In this document: positions 36,906 through 46,717 of the stretch, piece by piece | Position numbering within the stretch: the stretch's first letter is position 1 | Layout of the letters: every line of letters begins with the position of its first letter | From: Vibrio breoganii | GTDB taxonomy: Bacteria; Pseudomonadota; Gammaproteobacteria; Enterobacterales; Vibrionaceae | Length of the DNA stretch: 64,000 nt | Assembly (NCBI RefSeq): GCF_001677275.1 | Contig: NZ_CP016177.1 | Span: forward strand, 1,550,001 to 1,614,000 | Direction: 5' to 3' | The notes under the pieces: generated by a model | Databases searched by the model: none | What the model was told of the DNA's origin: nothing | The model's input: the letters and a program-made list of their open reading frames with translations, nothing else | Translations under genes and position numbers: made by a program

Positions 36906-38555
36906 ATGGTTTCACAGGACAAAACAGCGAAAGTTGATTTCGAAAGCTTACTCAGAATATTTACTGTTCCGGAAGGGCCAGAATCTACACTGACTCAAAT
37001 CGAAGACAGGCTTTCACTAAACCTGAATGAATTCCTAAAAGAGCATATCGTTGCTGAGGAAAAGCCTCTTCGAGAAATCGAGAAAGACTTCAATGATTCC
37101 CTGTTGCCTGAGTCACCAACTTTCGTCTCAGAGCACACTCAGCACTTGCTAGACACTCTAGTGTCTCACTCTGTACACACCTCATCGCCAAGCTTTATTG
37201 GCCATATGACGTCAGCACTGCCTTATTTCTTGATGCCACTATCAAAGATCATGATTGCGCTGAATCAAAACCTGGTGAAAATCGAAACCTCCAAAGCCTT
37301 CACGCCATTAGAGCGTCAAGTCTTGGGTATGTTGCATAGTCTCATTTATGCACAAACCGATGACTTCTACTCACAATGGATGCATAGCGCGCAACACTCC
37401 CTTGGGGCATTTTGCTCTGGTGGCACTATCGCGAACATCACCGCTTTATGGGTGGCAAGAAACAATGCGTTCCCTGCTGACGGCGAATTCAAAGGTATTG
37501 AGCAGCAAGGCATTTTCAAGGCGCTTAAGCACTATGGGTATGAAGGCATTGCGATACTTGTATCAGAGCGTGGCCACTATTCACTGAAGAAAGCCGCCGA
37601 CGTTTTGGGTATTGGCAGAGAAAGCCTGATTGCCGTCAAGACTAATGAGAACAACAAGATCTGTCTCGATGATTTAGAGGCGAAACTGGTTGAGCTTGAA
37701 GAAAGCCGCATTAAAACCATCGCAGTCGTCGGGATAGCCGGTACCACAGAAACCGGTAACATTGATCCGTTAGAAGATATCGCCAAGCAATGCCAAAAGC
37801 ACCAATGTCACTTCCATGTTGATGCTGCATGGGGCGGCGCGACTCTGATGTCCAATAAACACCGTCACATGCTTGCGGGCATTGAACTTGCCGATTCTGT
37901 CACCATTGATGCGCACAAACAGTTGTACATCCCAATGGGCGCTGGCATGGTTCTGTTTAAAGACCCTCACGCCATGGCAAGTGTTGAGCATCACGCGGCC
38001 TATATTCTGCGAAAAGGCTCGAAAGACCTTGGTAGTCATTCCCTTGAAGGCTCTCGCTCGGGTATGGCCATGCTGGTGTACTCAAGCATGCACATTATCA
38101 GCCGACCAGGGTATGAGTTGTTAATCAATGAAGGTCTAGACAAGGCGCAATACTTTGCAGATTTAGTCAGTCAGCAGGACGATTTTGAGTTAATCACCGA
38201 CCCTGAGTTATGTTTGCTCACGTATCGATATATCCCAGCGCGTGTTCGTTTGGCACTAGAAAAGGCCAGCGGCAAGAGTAAGCACAAGCTAAACGAATTA
38301 CTGAATGGTTTGACACAATTTATCCAGAAGCGTCAACGTGAAAATGGTTTGTCATTTGTATCGCGTACTACACTCACGCCAAAGCAATGGGATAGCATGA
38401 CCACTATCGTCTTTAGAGTGGTATTAGCAAACCCATTGACCACCCACGATATACTCAACAGTGTTCTCAATGAACAGCGTGAGATCGCTAAGATGGCGCC
38501 ATCGCTAAACAAACAGATAGATGCCCTCGTCAGCACTATCGAATCTGAGTTGTAA
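36906..38555 (+). CDS. panP: Pyridoxal-dependent aspartate 1-decarboxylase PanP
   Basis: PanP makes beta-alanine from aspartate for pantothenate and coenzyme A synthesis, replacing the pyruvoyl enzyme PanD; it was described in Vibrio fischeri and was earlier annotated as a glutamate decarboxylase. The 549-residue group II decarboxylase has the PLP Lys338 in TIDAHKQLYIPMGAG and the HVDAAWGG motif. ATG 36906 is preferred over an upstream TTG at 36849. It is a single gene. The PanP name rests on length and overall resemblance; a glutamate decarboxylase cannot be fully excluded. Confidence 0.85.
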   Translation: MVSQDKTAKVDFESLLRIFTVPEGPESTLTQIEDRLSLNLNEFLKEHIVAEEKPLREIEKDFNDSLLPESPTFVSEHTQHLLDTLVSHSVHTSSPSFIGHMTSALPYFLMPLSKIMIALNQNLVKIETSKAFTPLERQVLGMLHSLIYAQTDDFYSQWMHSAQHSLGAFCSGGTIANITALWVARNNAFPADGEFKGIEQQGIFKALKHYGYEGIAILVSERGHYSLKKAADVLGIGRESLIAVKTNENNKICLDDLEAKLVELEESRIKTIAVVGIAGTTETGNIDPLEDIAKQCQKHQCHFHVDAAWGGATLMSNKHRHMLAGIELADSVTIDAHKQLYIPMGAGMVLFKDPHAMASVEHHAAYILRKGSKDLGSHSLEGSRSGMAMLVYSSMHIISRPGYELLINEGLDKAQYFADLVSQQDDFELITDPELCLLTYRYIPARVRLALEKASGKSKHKLNELLNGLTQFIQKRQRENGLSFVSRTTLTPKQWDSMTTIVFRVVLANPLTTHDILNSVLNEQREIAKMAPSLNKQIDALVSTIESEL

Positions 38556-38664
38556 TTTTTTTACTCACAAATTAAATAGCCGCTAAATATTGCACAATTT
38601 AGTGGCTAAATACGGGTAATTTACGGCTTCAAGTTTGAAGTTTGTCATATTCTAACGCATTACT

Positions 38665-38679
38665 TGTCATTAAATTTCG
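38665..38679. promoter_or_regulatory. HexR-box candidate before hexR
   Basis: TGTCATTAAATTTCG matches the HexR consensus TGTAATNAAATTACA known from Shewanella and related bacteria, apart from three positions. It lies 113 bases before the hexR start and may mediate autoregulation. Confidence 0.45.
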
Positions 38680-38791
38680 GTTTTGTTACACCGCTAGAAC
38701 ATAACGGTATATACTGATTTCATTCGTTTTTTCGCGCCCGTCGGTCTCATTATTGAGTTCACGCATTCAAATTATTCAATAAGCCAACTTC

Positions 38792-39646
38792 ATGAATACT
38801 TTAGAAAAAGTACAAAAAAATTTAGAGAACTTCAGTAAGTCCGAAAGAAAGGTTGCTGAAGTAATAATGGCTAACCCCCAAACGGCAATTCACTCCAGTA
38901 TCGCAACTTTAGCCAAGCTGGCTGATGTCAGCGAGCCAACAGTGAACCGTTTTTGCCGTCGTTTAGACACTAAGGGATTTCCAGATTTTAAATTGCACTT
39001 GGCGCAAAGCCTAGCGAATGGCACTCCCTACGTTAGCCGAAACGTTGAAGAAAACGATGGCCCTGATGCCTACACTCATAAGATTTTTGAGTCGACCATG
39101 GCCTGCCTTGATGTGGCAAAAAACAGTTTAGATGCGCAACAAGTCAACCGAGCTGTCGACTTACTCACTCAAGCAAAACGCATCTCATTTTACGGACAAG
39201 GCGCCTCTTCTGCCGTTGCAAAAGATGCTCAAAACAAATTTATTCGCTTCAATATCCCAATCACCTGCTTTGACGATCCTGTTATGCAGCGCATGAGCTG
39301 TATCAATAGTACTGACAATGACGTGGTAGTTTTAATTTCTCACACAGGCAGAACCAAAAGCCTGATCGAAATTGCGCACCTAGCCCGAGACAATGGCGCA
39401 ACGGTTATTGCCATAACATCAAAGAACTCTCCACTGGATAAAGCAGCATCACTGACTATCACCCTAGATATATCAGAAGATACCGATGTGTACATGCCAA
39501 TGGCGAGCCGTGTCGTTCAAATGACGATCATCGATGTGTTGGCTACCGGCTTTACATTGCGACGTGGTAGTAGCTTCAGAGACAACCTAAAACGTGTAAA
39601 AGAAGCACTGCGTGAGTCGCGCTTCGGTAAAGACGAACAGTTTTAA
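38792..39646 (+). CDS. hexR: Central carbon metabolism regulator HexR (RpiR family)
   Basis: HexR is a DNA-binding regulator that senses the Entner-Doudoroff intermediate KDPG through a SIS domain. The 284-residue protein has an N-terminal HTH_6 domain (LSKSERKVAEV-like start and ADVSEPTVNRFCRRLDTKGFPDFKLHLAQSLANGTPYV) and a SIS domain with ISFYGQGASSAVAKDA and VVLISHTGRTKSLIE. The C-terminal RDNLKRVKEALRESRF is typical of HexR. It usually sits beside zwf, which is absent here. It is a single gene, closed by a strong terminator. Confidence 0.95.
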   Translation: MNTLEKVQKNLENFSKSERKVAEVIMANPQTAIHSSIATLAKLADVSEPTVNRFCRRLDTKGFPDFKLHLAQSLANGTPYVSRNVEENDGPDAYTHKIFESTMACLDVAKNSLDAQQVNRAVDLLTQAKRISFYGQGASSAVAKDAQNKFIRFNIPITCFDDPVMQRMSCINSTDNDVVVLISHTGRTKSLIEIAHLARDNGATVIAITSKNSPLDKAASLTITLDISEDTDVYMPMASRVVQMTIIDVLATGFTLRRGSSFRDNLKRVKEALRESRFGKDEQF

Positions 39647-39661
39647 TTCCAAGACAATCAT

Positions 39662-39691
39662 AAAAAATGCGCGATTTATCGCGCATTTTTT
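39662..39691. terminator. Bidirectional terminator between hexR and the alcohol dehydrogenase
   Basis: AAAAAATGCGCGA and TCGCGCATTTTTT form a perfect stem with a 4-base loop and A/T runs on both sides. Confidence 0.93.
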
Positions 39692-39704
39692 ATCTCAGCA
39701 AGAC

Positions 39705-40919
39705 TCAAACCATTTCCGGTAAATCGTCACCCTGCTCTCTTCTGTCCTGCCTATTATCTTGTCTATGGTCACAGGCACACACTTGATTTAACACCTCAAC
39801 CAATCGGTCCTGAGTTAGCGGCAATGGATTTCCCTTAATTGCCACAGATTTCAAGGCATCCTCTGCAATTGAATCGAACGACACGTCGCATATTCCATAG
39901 TGAGACAAGGTCGGCAACTCGAGCTTATCCAACATGCTATTGACCCAATGTATGCCATCATCCATATGCGCGTCATCATTCTCCGTAACAAACTGAGCGA
40001 TCTTACGGTAACGCGTCAGAAGATCGTTGCGCCCACTTTGTTTAGCCGCTCGCATATTCTCGTTCATCACGAATGGGGCCAGTCTTGCGGTGATTACACT
40101 GTGGGGTGCTCTTATCTTGCCTCCCAAAGCAGAAGCTAAGCCATGAGCCGCACCTAGTTTTGCATTGGTAATTGCCATTCCACCCAACATGGCGGCAAAT
40201 GAGAGATCCGAACGTGCTCTTGGGTTGTCTTGACGACATCCAGCAATAATAGAGCGGGCTAAGCGCCTAAGGCCTTCTTCACAAATCATATCGGTCAACG
40301 GATTAGGCTCCCCGCAAACATACGCTTCCATCAGATGAGTAAACGCATCCATAGCGCCTCGCCCTGAAGTTTGTGCATCAGTGCCATAGGTTAATGTTGG
40401 GTCAACAATGGCAACGTTAGGCAGCATCTCCGGACTGCGAAGGCTTACTTTTACCTTGTCCTGGCCTGACTTTAGTACGGCATTTTTAGTGACTTCCGCC
40501 CCTGTACTGGCTGTCGTTGGAATGGCAATCATAGGAAGAGGGGCCGCTTTAATTGGCACATTTCGCCCCACGACCTCCACATAGTCGTACAGATCCCCAT
40601 TATTAGTCACCATTGCTGCTAGCGCTTTCCCCATATCAATCACGCTGCCCCCGCCAATAGCCACCACCATATCTGGCTTGAAGCGGCGCGCAACAACAGC
40701 GGACTCCTCGACCATAGTAATATTGGGTTCGTTGCTCACGGAAATATGTTGATAGCGCATTGACTGGCTTTTTAGATAACGGGTAATCATTTGCGAGCGA
40801 GAGAGATCCTTCCCTGTCACTAGCAAAACGCTATAACCAAATTGATTAAGGATTGAGAGCGATGATTGAAGAGCCCCCTCGCCGAATACGATCCTTGATG
40901 TAGTCATAAACTGAAACAT
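39705..40919 (-). CDS. Iron-containing alcohol dehydrogenase
   Basis: The 404-residue group III alcohol dehydrogenase has the NAD-binding region VAIGGGSVIDMGKALAAM, the IPTTASTGAEVTKNAVL motif, and metal ligands in GRGAMDAFTHLMEAYV and GMAITNAKLGAAHGLASALG with conserved histidines. The cofactor metal is usually ferrous iron or zinc. The substrate alcohol is unknown. The last 20 residues are unusually polar (RQDNRQDRREQGDD), which is not typical and may be a strain-specific tail. The gene order with hexR and grxA appears conserved in vibrios. Confidence 0.9.
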   Translation of the reverse strand: MFQFMTTSRIVFGEGALQSSLSILNQFGYSVLLVTGKDLSRSQMITRYLKSQSMRYQHISVSNEPNITMVEESAVVARRFKPDMVVAIGGGSVIDMGKALAAMVTNNGDLYDYVEVVGRNVPIKAAPLPMIAIPTTASTGAEVTKNAVLKSGQDKVKVSLRSPEMLPNVAIVDPTLTYGTDAQTSGRGAMDAFTHLMEAYVCGEPNPLTDMICEEGLRRLARSIIAGCRQDNPRARSDLSFAAMLGGMAITNAKLGAAHGLASALGGKIRAPHSVITARLAPFVMNENMRAAKQSGRNDLLTRYRKIAQFVTENDDAHMDDGIHWVNSMLDKLELPTLSHYGICDVSFDSIAEDALKSVAIKGNPLPLTQDRLVEVLNQVCACDHRQDNRQDRREQGDDLPEMV

Positions 40920-41095
40920 AGAAACATCCTCTGTTAGTCTCTAGGGTAAGCATTAGCATGCACCCTAATGGGTACTAATTTATTGATTTACTTCAATCAA
41001 ATTTTTCATAAAGACCTACAAACAGTTTACATTACATATCAGATCACACTTCGTTCGATATCTAGTTTTGATTAAACCGTCACCGCTTAGTTTTG

Positions 41096-41132
41096 ATAGG
41101 TGCTTCCTATCACAGTAACAGGTAATTTATTC
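41096..41132 (+). promoter_or_regulatory. OxyR site before grxA
   Basis: ATAG-N7-CTAT-N7-ACAG-N7-ATTC matches the four-part OxyR pattern with exact 7-base spacing; the first two elements are perfect and the last two are weaker. It lies 55 bases before grxA, a known OxyR target in enterobacteria. Confidence 0.75.
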
Positions 41133-41186
41133 TTTATTTCAGCGAAGGGTTGAGGCATAGTTTCTGCAACGGAAAAGGAGAATTTT

Positions 41187-41450
41187 ATGTTTGTAGTTAT
41201 TTTTGGTCGTCCAGGCTGCCCATTCTGCGTTCGCGCAAAAGACATTGCTGAAGAGCTTAAAGAGAAGCGTGAAGATTTTAACTATCGTTACGTTGATATC
41301 CATGCAGAAGGCATTTCGAAAGCAGACCTAGAGAAGACTGTTGGTAAACCTGTAGAAACAGTACCTCAGATCTTTATCGACCAAGACCACGTTGGTGGTT
41401 GCACAGAATTTGAAGCTTACGCGAAAGAGAACCTAGAGCTTTACGCTTAA
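41187..41450 (+). CDS. grxA: Glutaredoxin 1
   Basis: GrxA uses glutathione to reduce disulphides, notably in ribonucleotide reductase and OxyR. The 87-residue protein has the redox pair CPFC (Cys11/Cys14) in FGRPGCPFCVRAKD, the TVP motif in VETVPQIF, and GGCTEF in the glutathione-binding turn. AAAAGGAG lies well placed before ATG 41187. An OxyR site upstream indicates induction by peroxide. It ends at a strong terminator. Confidence 0.97.
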   Translation: MFVVIFGRPGCPFCVRAKDIAEELKEKREDFNYRYVDIHAEGISKADLEKTVGKPVETVPQIFIDQDHVGGCTEFEAYAKENLELYA

Positions 41451-41486
41451 GTAAATTGGCTTAATTAACAAGCTAAAGTACACATT

Positions 41487-41526
41487 AATCCCCAATAACT
41501 GTTATTCAGATATTGGGGATTTTTTT
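41487..41526 (+). terminator. Intrinsic terminator of grxA
   Basis: AATCCCCAATA and TATTGGGGATT form an 11-bp stem with a 13-base loop, followed by a T-run. Confidence 0.93.
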
Positions 41527-41787
41527 GTGTGCAAAAAACAACCTTACCGCTTGCATTGCAAACAATTTCAGTGCGATTTTTTCTCTGGATAATTTTTGAT
41601 AGGCAAAAATGGAAAGTTACTTTCCAGCACATGATCCACGTGCTATTTATTCCAATTAACCTCTACAAAACAACAACTTAATCACTAAATGTGCATATTT
41701 AATGCAATTTACGGTCATTGATGTGATGCCTTCATCCCTGTATACCTAACTGCGTTCATACTAAAAATACTATATACAGACACAACT

Positions 41788-43179
41788 ATGACTACTCAAA
41801 AAAACATCTTAGGCCATCCGCGCGGCCTATTTCTCCTATTTAGCACCGAGCTATGGGAACGATTCTCTTATTACGCAATGCGTGCCATCCTTGTTCTTTA
41901 TCTTACAGACACCACGCTTAACGGCGGTCTTGGTTGGAGCACTAAGGAAGCACTTGATCTTTACGGTATCTATACTGGCCTAGTTTATATTACTCCTCTT
42001 ATTGGTGGCTGGATTGCAGATAACTTCTTAGGACAACGCAAGTCCGTTCTTATTGGTGGTGTGTTAATGGCCCTCGGCCAATTTTCATTAGCGCTCCCTA
42101 ACCATGCGTTTGGACTTAATATTCATACCACGTTCTATTTTGGTCTAACGCTACTTATCTTGGGTAACGGTCTATTTAAGCCAAACATCTCGACTATGGT
42201 TGGCGACCTTTATGAAGAAGGTGATAACCGTCGTGATGGTGCATTTACCATCTTCTACATGGGCATCAACCTTGGCGCGCTTATCGCCGGTGTTGTTGCA
42301 GGTAGTGTGGCTAACTCTTACGGTTGGAACGCAGGCTTTCTTGTGGCGGGCATCGGTATGGTGCTGAGTGTGGTACTTCAGGTAAGCCTTAGCAATTCTT
42401 GGCTAGGCAAAATCGGCACTGTTCCTGCAGCTAAACTGGCTCAGCAAAAAAACAGCAACAAGCAGAAAGCACCATTGACCAAACAAGAAACTGATCGCCT
42501 AAAAGTGATCATGGTACTGGGTCTATTCGTTATCGTGTTCTGGGCAGGTTTTGAGCAAGCTGGCGGCTTGATGAACATCTACACCCAGCAATACACTGAC
42601 CGTATGTTAGGTAGCTTTGAAGTTCCTGCAGCTTGGTTCCAATCTTTAAACCCGTTCTTCATCATGCTACTCGCACCACTATTGGCTGCGGTATGGGTGA
42701 AACTGGGTAAACGTGAGCCTAGCTCGCCAGTGAAATTTGCTCTAGCGCTGTTCTTCCTAGCGGTTGGCTTCTTGTTCATGGTAGGCGCAGTACTTCAACA
42801 AGGTGGCGATGAGACAGTAAAAACCTCAATGTTTTGGTTGGTCGGCGCGTTCTTCTTCCATACCTTAGGTGAGCTGTGTATCTCTCCAATTGGTCTTTCT
42901 ATGGTGACCAAACTGGCTCCGCTTCGCCTAGCATCATTGCTAATGGGTGCGTGGTTTGGTTTCAACGCCATTGCGAACTACGTAGCGGGCTTCATTGGCT
43001 CTCACGTAGGCGACTACGGCGCTATGTCTATCTTTGGTGGCATTGCAGTAGCGGCAACCGTCTCTGGCATTATTCTACTGTTCATGTCGAACACGCTAGT
43101 TAAATGGATGCACGGTGCGGAAAGCAAGCCGGACACTACAGAAGATAAAGTGCACGACGCACAAACTCTTCATGCATAA
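41788..43179 (+). CDS. POT-family proton-dependent di/tripeptide transporter
   Basis: The 463-residue inner-membrane transporter imports di- and tripeptides with protons. It has the ExxER motif in ELWERFSYYAMRAILVLYLTD (helix 1), the PTR2 signature DGAFTIFYMGINLGALIAGVVAG, and GELCISPIGLSMVTKLAP near the C-terminus. Family members include DtpA/YdgR; the exact orthologue cannot be fixed by eye. About 260 bases of non-coding DNA precede it, with no operator I recognise. It is a single gene with a shared terminator. Confidence 0.92.
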   Translation: MTTQKNILGHPRGLFLLFSTELWERFSYYAMRAILVLYLTDTTLNGGLGWSTKEALDLYGIYTGLVYITPLIGGWIADNFLGQRKSVLIGGVLMALGQFSLALPNHAFGLNIHTTFYFGLTLLILGNGLFKPNISTMVGDLYEEGDNRRDGAFTIFYMGINLGALIAGVVAGSVANSYGWNAGFLVAGIGMVLSVVLQVSLSNSWLGKIGTVPAAKLAQQKNSNKQKAPLTKQETDRLKVIMVLGLFVIVFWAGFEQAGGLMNIYTQQYTDRMLGSFEVPAAWFQSLNPFFIMLLAPLLAAVWVKLGKREPSSPVKFALALFFLAVGFLFMVGAVLQQGGDETVKTSMFWLVGAFFFHTLGELCISPIGLSMVTKLAPLRLASLLMGAWFGFNAIANYVAGFIGSHVGDYGAMSIFGGIAVAATVSGIILLFMSNTLVKWMHGAESKPDTTEDKVHDAQTLHA

Positions 43180-43190
43180 TCGATAACGTC

Positions 43191-43219
43191 TAAGGGTCGC
43201 ATTTAGCGACCCTTTTTTA
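43191..43219. terminator. Terminator after the peptide transporter
   Basis: GGGTCGC and GCGACCC pair around ATTTA and are followed by TTTTTT. The T-run reaches the end of the convergent gtrA-like gene at 43217. Confidence 0.9.
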
Positions 43220-43597
43220 TCGAAAGACCCAACGGGCGCTAAGTAGATAATTGCTCACTAGGCCCGCCGCAACACCGCACACGAACGCAATAACATGGGT
43301 AATGGGGTTTTCCCCAAGGAAAAGCAGTAAGCCTTTAAACACCATCAGGTTTGGCAGCATTGAGATACAAGCCGAGAGAAAGAAACGCTTCCATTGACCA
43401 AAACGATCTGAGGTACTCTTGAATGTATACAAGCGATTGCCGAGCCAAGTCGTGGTGGCAGCGACAATGAATGAAAGTACTCTCGATAACATGGTGGGTA
43501 AGCCAAACCCGTAAACCAATATCGAAAATACTAAAATATCCACCACAAAACCTACGGCGCCGACTTTAGCAAAACGCAAAAAGCGTCCGTTTTTCAT
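43217..43597 (-). CDS. GtrA-family small membrane protein
   Basis: The 126-residue protein has four hydrophobic helices in the GtrA pattern: FAKVGAVGFVVDILVFSILV, FIVAATTTWLGNRLYTFKS, and a final VSNYLLSARWVFR. GtrA proteins are thought to flip lipid-linked sugars or help surface polysaccharide modification. No GtrB glycosyltransferase is adjacent, so it is an orphan. It is convergent with the peptide transporter. Confidence 0.88.
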   Translation of the reverse strand: MKNGRFLRFAKVGAVGFVVDILVFSILVYGFGLPTMLSRVLSFIVAATTTWLGNRLYTFKSTSDRFGQWKRFFLSACISMLPNLMVFKGLLLFLGENPITHVIAFVCGVAAGLVSNYLLSARWVFR

Positions 43598-43720
43598 TCC
43601 ATACCTTTATATAAATTCGTATTAATGTGAACAAATCATCTTGGTTTAAGCGTCAAATAACACTAAGATGACCGACTTTTGCTGATTCGACTTGCCCTAT
43701 AATGATCGCTAAGCACACCT

Positions 43721-44632
43721 ATGAAACTTGATACTAGTCCAGTTACACAACATATCTTTCGCGACCACTGTTTTTATTTAAAACGCGATGACCAACTACA
43801 TCAACATTTTTCTGGCAATAAAGCTAGAAAATTCATGCGGTTGTTACAAGATGACTATGCTGGCATTGATACCCTTATCGGTTACGGTTCCATACAAGCC
43901 AACTCTCTCTACTCTTTGGCTGCGCTGTGTAAAATCAAAAAATGGAAGCTGGAGTTCTACGTTCAGCGCATTCCGCAGTGGCTTAAAGACAACCCTCGAG
44001 GCAACTACCGAGGCGCTCTCGAACTTGGCGCTAATATCATAGAATGTGACAGCGCCTTCTCAGAAGGTATTCATCCTGCTGATTACATTCGAGACGTCAG
44101 ACAACCAGAGGTAAATTGTCTGGTGATCCCCGAAGGCGGGCGCTCTTACCTGTCAGAAGAAGGCATTAAAGGGCTAGCGAGCGAATTACTCACTTGGACT
44201 CGCTATCGCCCCAATCAAAAATTTGCTATCGCCCTTCCCTCTGGCACTGGCACGACCGCGTTCTATCTACACAAACACCTCAAGCGACATGAAATCCCAG
44301 TGCTGACCTGCGCCTGCGTGGGGGGTAACGAGTATCTTCACTCTCAATGGCAAGAACTCGGTGGCAAGGACTTTCCTACCGTATTGTCTGCTAATTACAA
44401 GCATCACTTTGGCAAGTTGTATGAAAGTGAATTCCGCATTTGGCAGAAACTAGAGAAAATCACCAACGTCGAGTTTGACCTTTTGTATGACCCTTACATG
44501 TGGAATTGCCTACTGCCATGGATGGACGAGAATCCAGACATCAAGGTACTGTATGTTCACCAAGGTGGCATTTTGGGCAATGAAACCATGCTACCCAGAT
44601 ACTTACGTAAGTTCGACGTTCAACCCGCTTAA
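43721..44632 (+). CDS. PLP-dependent D-cysteine desulfhydrase / ACC deaminase-like enzyme
   Basis: The 303-residue fold-type II PLP enzyme has the cofactor lysine in HFSGNKARKFMRLL, the GYGSIQANSLYSLAALCK segment for substrate and Asn contacts, and the phosphate loop LPSGTGTTAFYL. It resembles the DcyD/ACC-deaminase group. It lacks a clear sign of the true ACC deaminase, so a D-amino-acid lyase role is more likely; the substrate is unproven. It is a single gene followed by a hairpin at 44644. Confidence 0.82.
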   Translation: MKLDTSPVTQHIFRDHCFYLKRDDQLHQHFSGNKARKFMRLLQDDYAGIDTLIGYGSIQANSLYSLAALCKIKKWKLEFYVQRIPQWLKDNPRGNYRGALELGANIIECDSAFSEGIHPADYIRDVRQPEVNCLVIPEGGRSYLSEEGIKGLASELLTWTRYRPNQKFAIALPSGTGTTAFYLHKHLKRHEIPVLTCACVGGNEYLHSQWQELGGKDFPTVLSANYKHHFGKLYESEFRIWQKLEKITNVEFDLLYDPYMWNCLLPWMDENPDIKVLYVHQGGILGNETMLPRYLRKFDVQPA

Positions 44633-44643
44633 AGAGTCGTGAG

Positions 44644-44678
44644 ATAGGTCGCAGAATCGCAATAAGATAGCGACCTAT
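44644..44678 (+). terminator. Hairpin after the PLP enzyme gene
   Basis: ATAGGTCGC and GCGACCTAT form a perfect 9-bp stem with a 17-base loop, 11 bases after the stop. It lacks a T-run, so termination here would be weak or Rho-dependent. Confidence 0.55.
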
Positions 44679-44755
44679 TGACACTAAATCACCGTCCTTT
44701 CCTCTCAATTTGTTACATTTAGCGCGTTTATCACTCTTTTGGCGTGGAGCGCACA

Positions 44756-46717
44756 ATGAGAACATCAATCAAACCAATTTCACTGGCCGTTTTAGGTGGC
44801 ATGCTAGCAATGGCTGGCCCTGCTATGGCAGACACAATCAAGCTTCGTATTATCGAAACGACCGACATTCATACCAACGTAATGGACTATGACTACTACA
44901 AAGATTCTCCATCACAGAAAATCGGTCTGACACGTGCAGCGACTCTAGTAAAAGAAGCGCGCGCCGAAGTAAATAACAGTGTATTGGTTGACAATGGTGA
45001 CCTGATCCAAGGCAGTCCAATGGGCGACTACATGGCTTCTAAAGGCATCAAAATGGGTGAAGTACACCCTGTCTACAAGGCTATGAACCAGCTTGATTAC
45101 GATGTGGGTAACATCGGCAACCACGAATTCAACTACGGCCTTGAGTTTCTATTTGAAACCATCAACGATGCCAAATTCCCTTATATCAGTGCCAACGTGT
45201 TTGACAAAAAAACCGGCGAGCACCTGTTTAAGCCCTACATCATCAAGGAGCATACCTTTACTGACGTAGACGGCGAGTCTCATAAAGTAAAAGTGGGCTA
45301 CATCGGCTTCGTACCACCGCAAATCATGGTATGGGACAAGAAGAACCTAGAAGGCCGTGTTTACGCGGAAGACATCAAAGAAACCGCTGAAAAGATGGTC
45401 CCTCAGATGAAGAAAGAAGGCGCTGATATCATTGTCGCGATCCCTCACTCTGGCGTATCTCAAGACCCGTACAAACAAGGCGCAGAAAACTCCACATACT
45501 ACCTATCAGAAGTTGAAGGTATTGATGCTATCGCCTTTGGCCACTCTCACGCAGTATTCCCAGGCAAAGGCTTTGATAACATCCAAGGCATCGATAACGA
45601 GAAAGGTACAATCAACGGTGTAACCGCTGTTATGCCAGGTCGCTGGGGCAGCCACGTGGGTGTTATGGACTTAACTCTGGCACAAAAAGACGGCAAATGG
45701 GTAGTGACTGACGGTCAGTCTGAGGCTCGTCCTATCTTTGATACGGCGAACAACAAGTCACTGGCAGAGCCTGATGCTGGTATTGTTAAAGCACTAGAAG
45801 AAGATCATAAAGGCACGCGTGAGTTTGTTAACCAACCGATTGGTAAAGCAAACGACGTGATGTACAGCTTCCTTGCTCTTGTACAAGACGATCCAACCAT
45901 TCAGATTGTTAATCTTGCACAAAAAGATTACGTTGAGCGCTTTATTCAAGGTGACCCTGATCTAGACGGCACACCTGTACTTTCCGCCGCTGCACCATTT
46001 AAAGTAGGTGGCCGTAAGAACGATCCTGCTAACTTCACCGAAGTAGAATCAGGCCAGCTAACCTTCCGTAACGCAGCTGACTTGTACCTATACCCGAACA
46101 CGCTCGTAGCGCTTAAGGTAACAGGCAATGAAGTAAAAGAGTGGCTTGAGTGTAGCGCCGGTCAATTCAACCAAATCGATGTGAACAGCACTGAGCCGCA
46201 AGGACTTATCGACTGGGATAACTTCAGAACGTACAATTTTGACGTGATTGATGGCGTTGAATACCAAATCGATGTGACCCAGCCTGCTAAGTACGATGCA
46301 AGCTGTAAGGTGATCAACCCAGAGTCTGAGCGTATTGTTGGCCTAACCTATCAAGGTAAAGCAATCGATATGAAGCAAGACTTCATCATCGCCACCAACA
46401 ACTACCGTGCCTACAGCAACAGCTTCCCAGGTACAGGTCCTGACTTTATCGCGTTCGATTCACCAGATGAAAACCGCACTATCGTTGCTAACTACATCTC
46501 ACAAGTAAGTGCAGACAAAGGTGAAGTAACCCCAAGCGCAGACAACAACTGGCGCTTCGCTCCTGTTAAAACCGCCACCAAACTTGATGTCCGCTTTGAA
46601 ACCTCACCAAGTGAAAAAGCAGCGCAGTTCATCAAGGACAAGGGTCAATACCCTATGAAACAAGTTGCGACTGATGAAAGTGGGTTTGCTTTGTATCAGA
46701 TTGATCTTACTAAGTAG
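44756..46717 (+). CDS. cpdB: Periplasmic 2',3'-cyclic nucleotide phosphodiesterase / 3'-nucleotidase
   Basis: CpdB hydrolyses 2',3'-cyclic nucleotides and 3'-nucleotides in the periplasm, letting cells use external nucleotides. The 653-residue protein has a signal peptide ([16 protein letters not shown], cut before DTIK), a metallophosphatase domain with [28 protein letters not shown] and [11 protein letters not shown], and a C-terminal 5'-nucleotidase domain. ATG 44756 follows GGAG; an in-frame GTG at 44744 lies in that SD region. The last codons (LYQIDLTK-stop) are copied twice in the repeats downstream. Confidence 0.93.
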   Translation: MRTSIKPISLAVLGGMLAMAGPAMADTIKLRIIETTDIHTNVMDYDYYKDSPSQKIGLTRAATLVKEARAEVNNSVLVDNGDLIQGSPMGDYMASKGIKMGEVHPVYKAMNQLDYDVGNIGNHEFNYGLEFLFETINDAKFPYISANVFDKKTGEHLFKPYIIKEHTFTDVDGESHKVKVGYIGFVPPQIMVWDKKNLEGRVYAEDIKETAEKMVPQMKKEGADIIVAIPHSGVSQDPYKQGAENSTYYLSEVEGIDAIAFGHSHAVFPGKGFDNIQGIDNEKGTINGVTAVMPGRWGSHVGVMDLTLAQKDGKWVVTDGQSEARPIFDTANNKSLAEPDAGIVKALEEDHKGTREFVNQPIGKANDVMYSFLALVQDDPTIQIVNLAQKDYVERFIQGDPDLDGTPVLSAAAPFKVGGRKNDPANFTEVESGQLTFRNAADLYLYPNTLVALKVTGNEVKEWLECSAGQFNQIDVNSTEPQGLIDWDNFRTYNFDVIDGVEYQIDVTQPAKYDASCKVINPESERIVGLTYQGKAIDMKQDFIIATNNYRAYSNSFPGTGPDFIAFDSPDENRTIVANYISQVSADKGEVTPSADNNWRFAPVKTATKLDVRFETSPSEKAAQFIKDKGQYPMKQVATDESGFALYQIDLTK

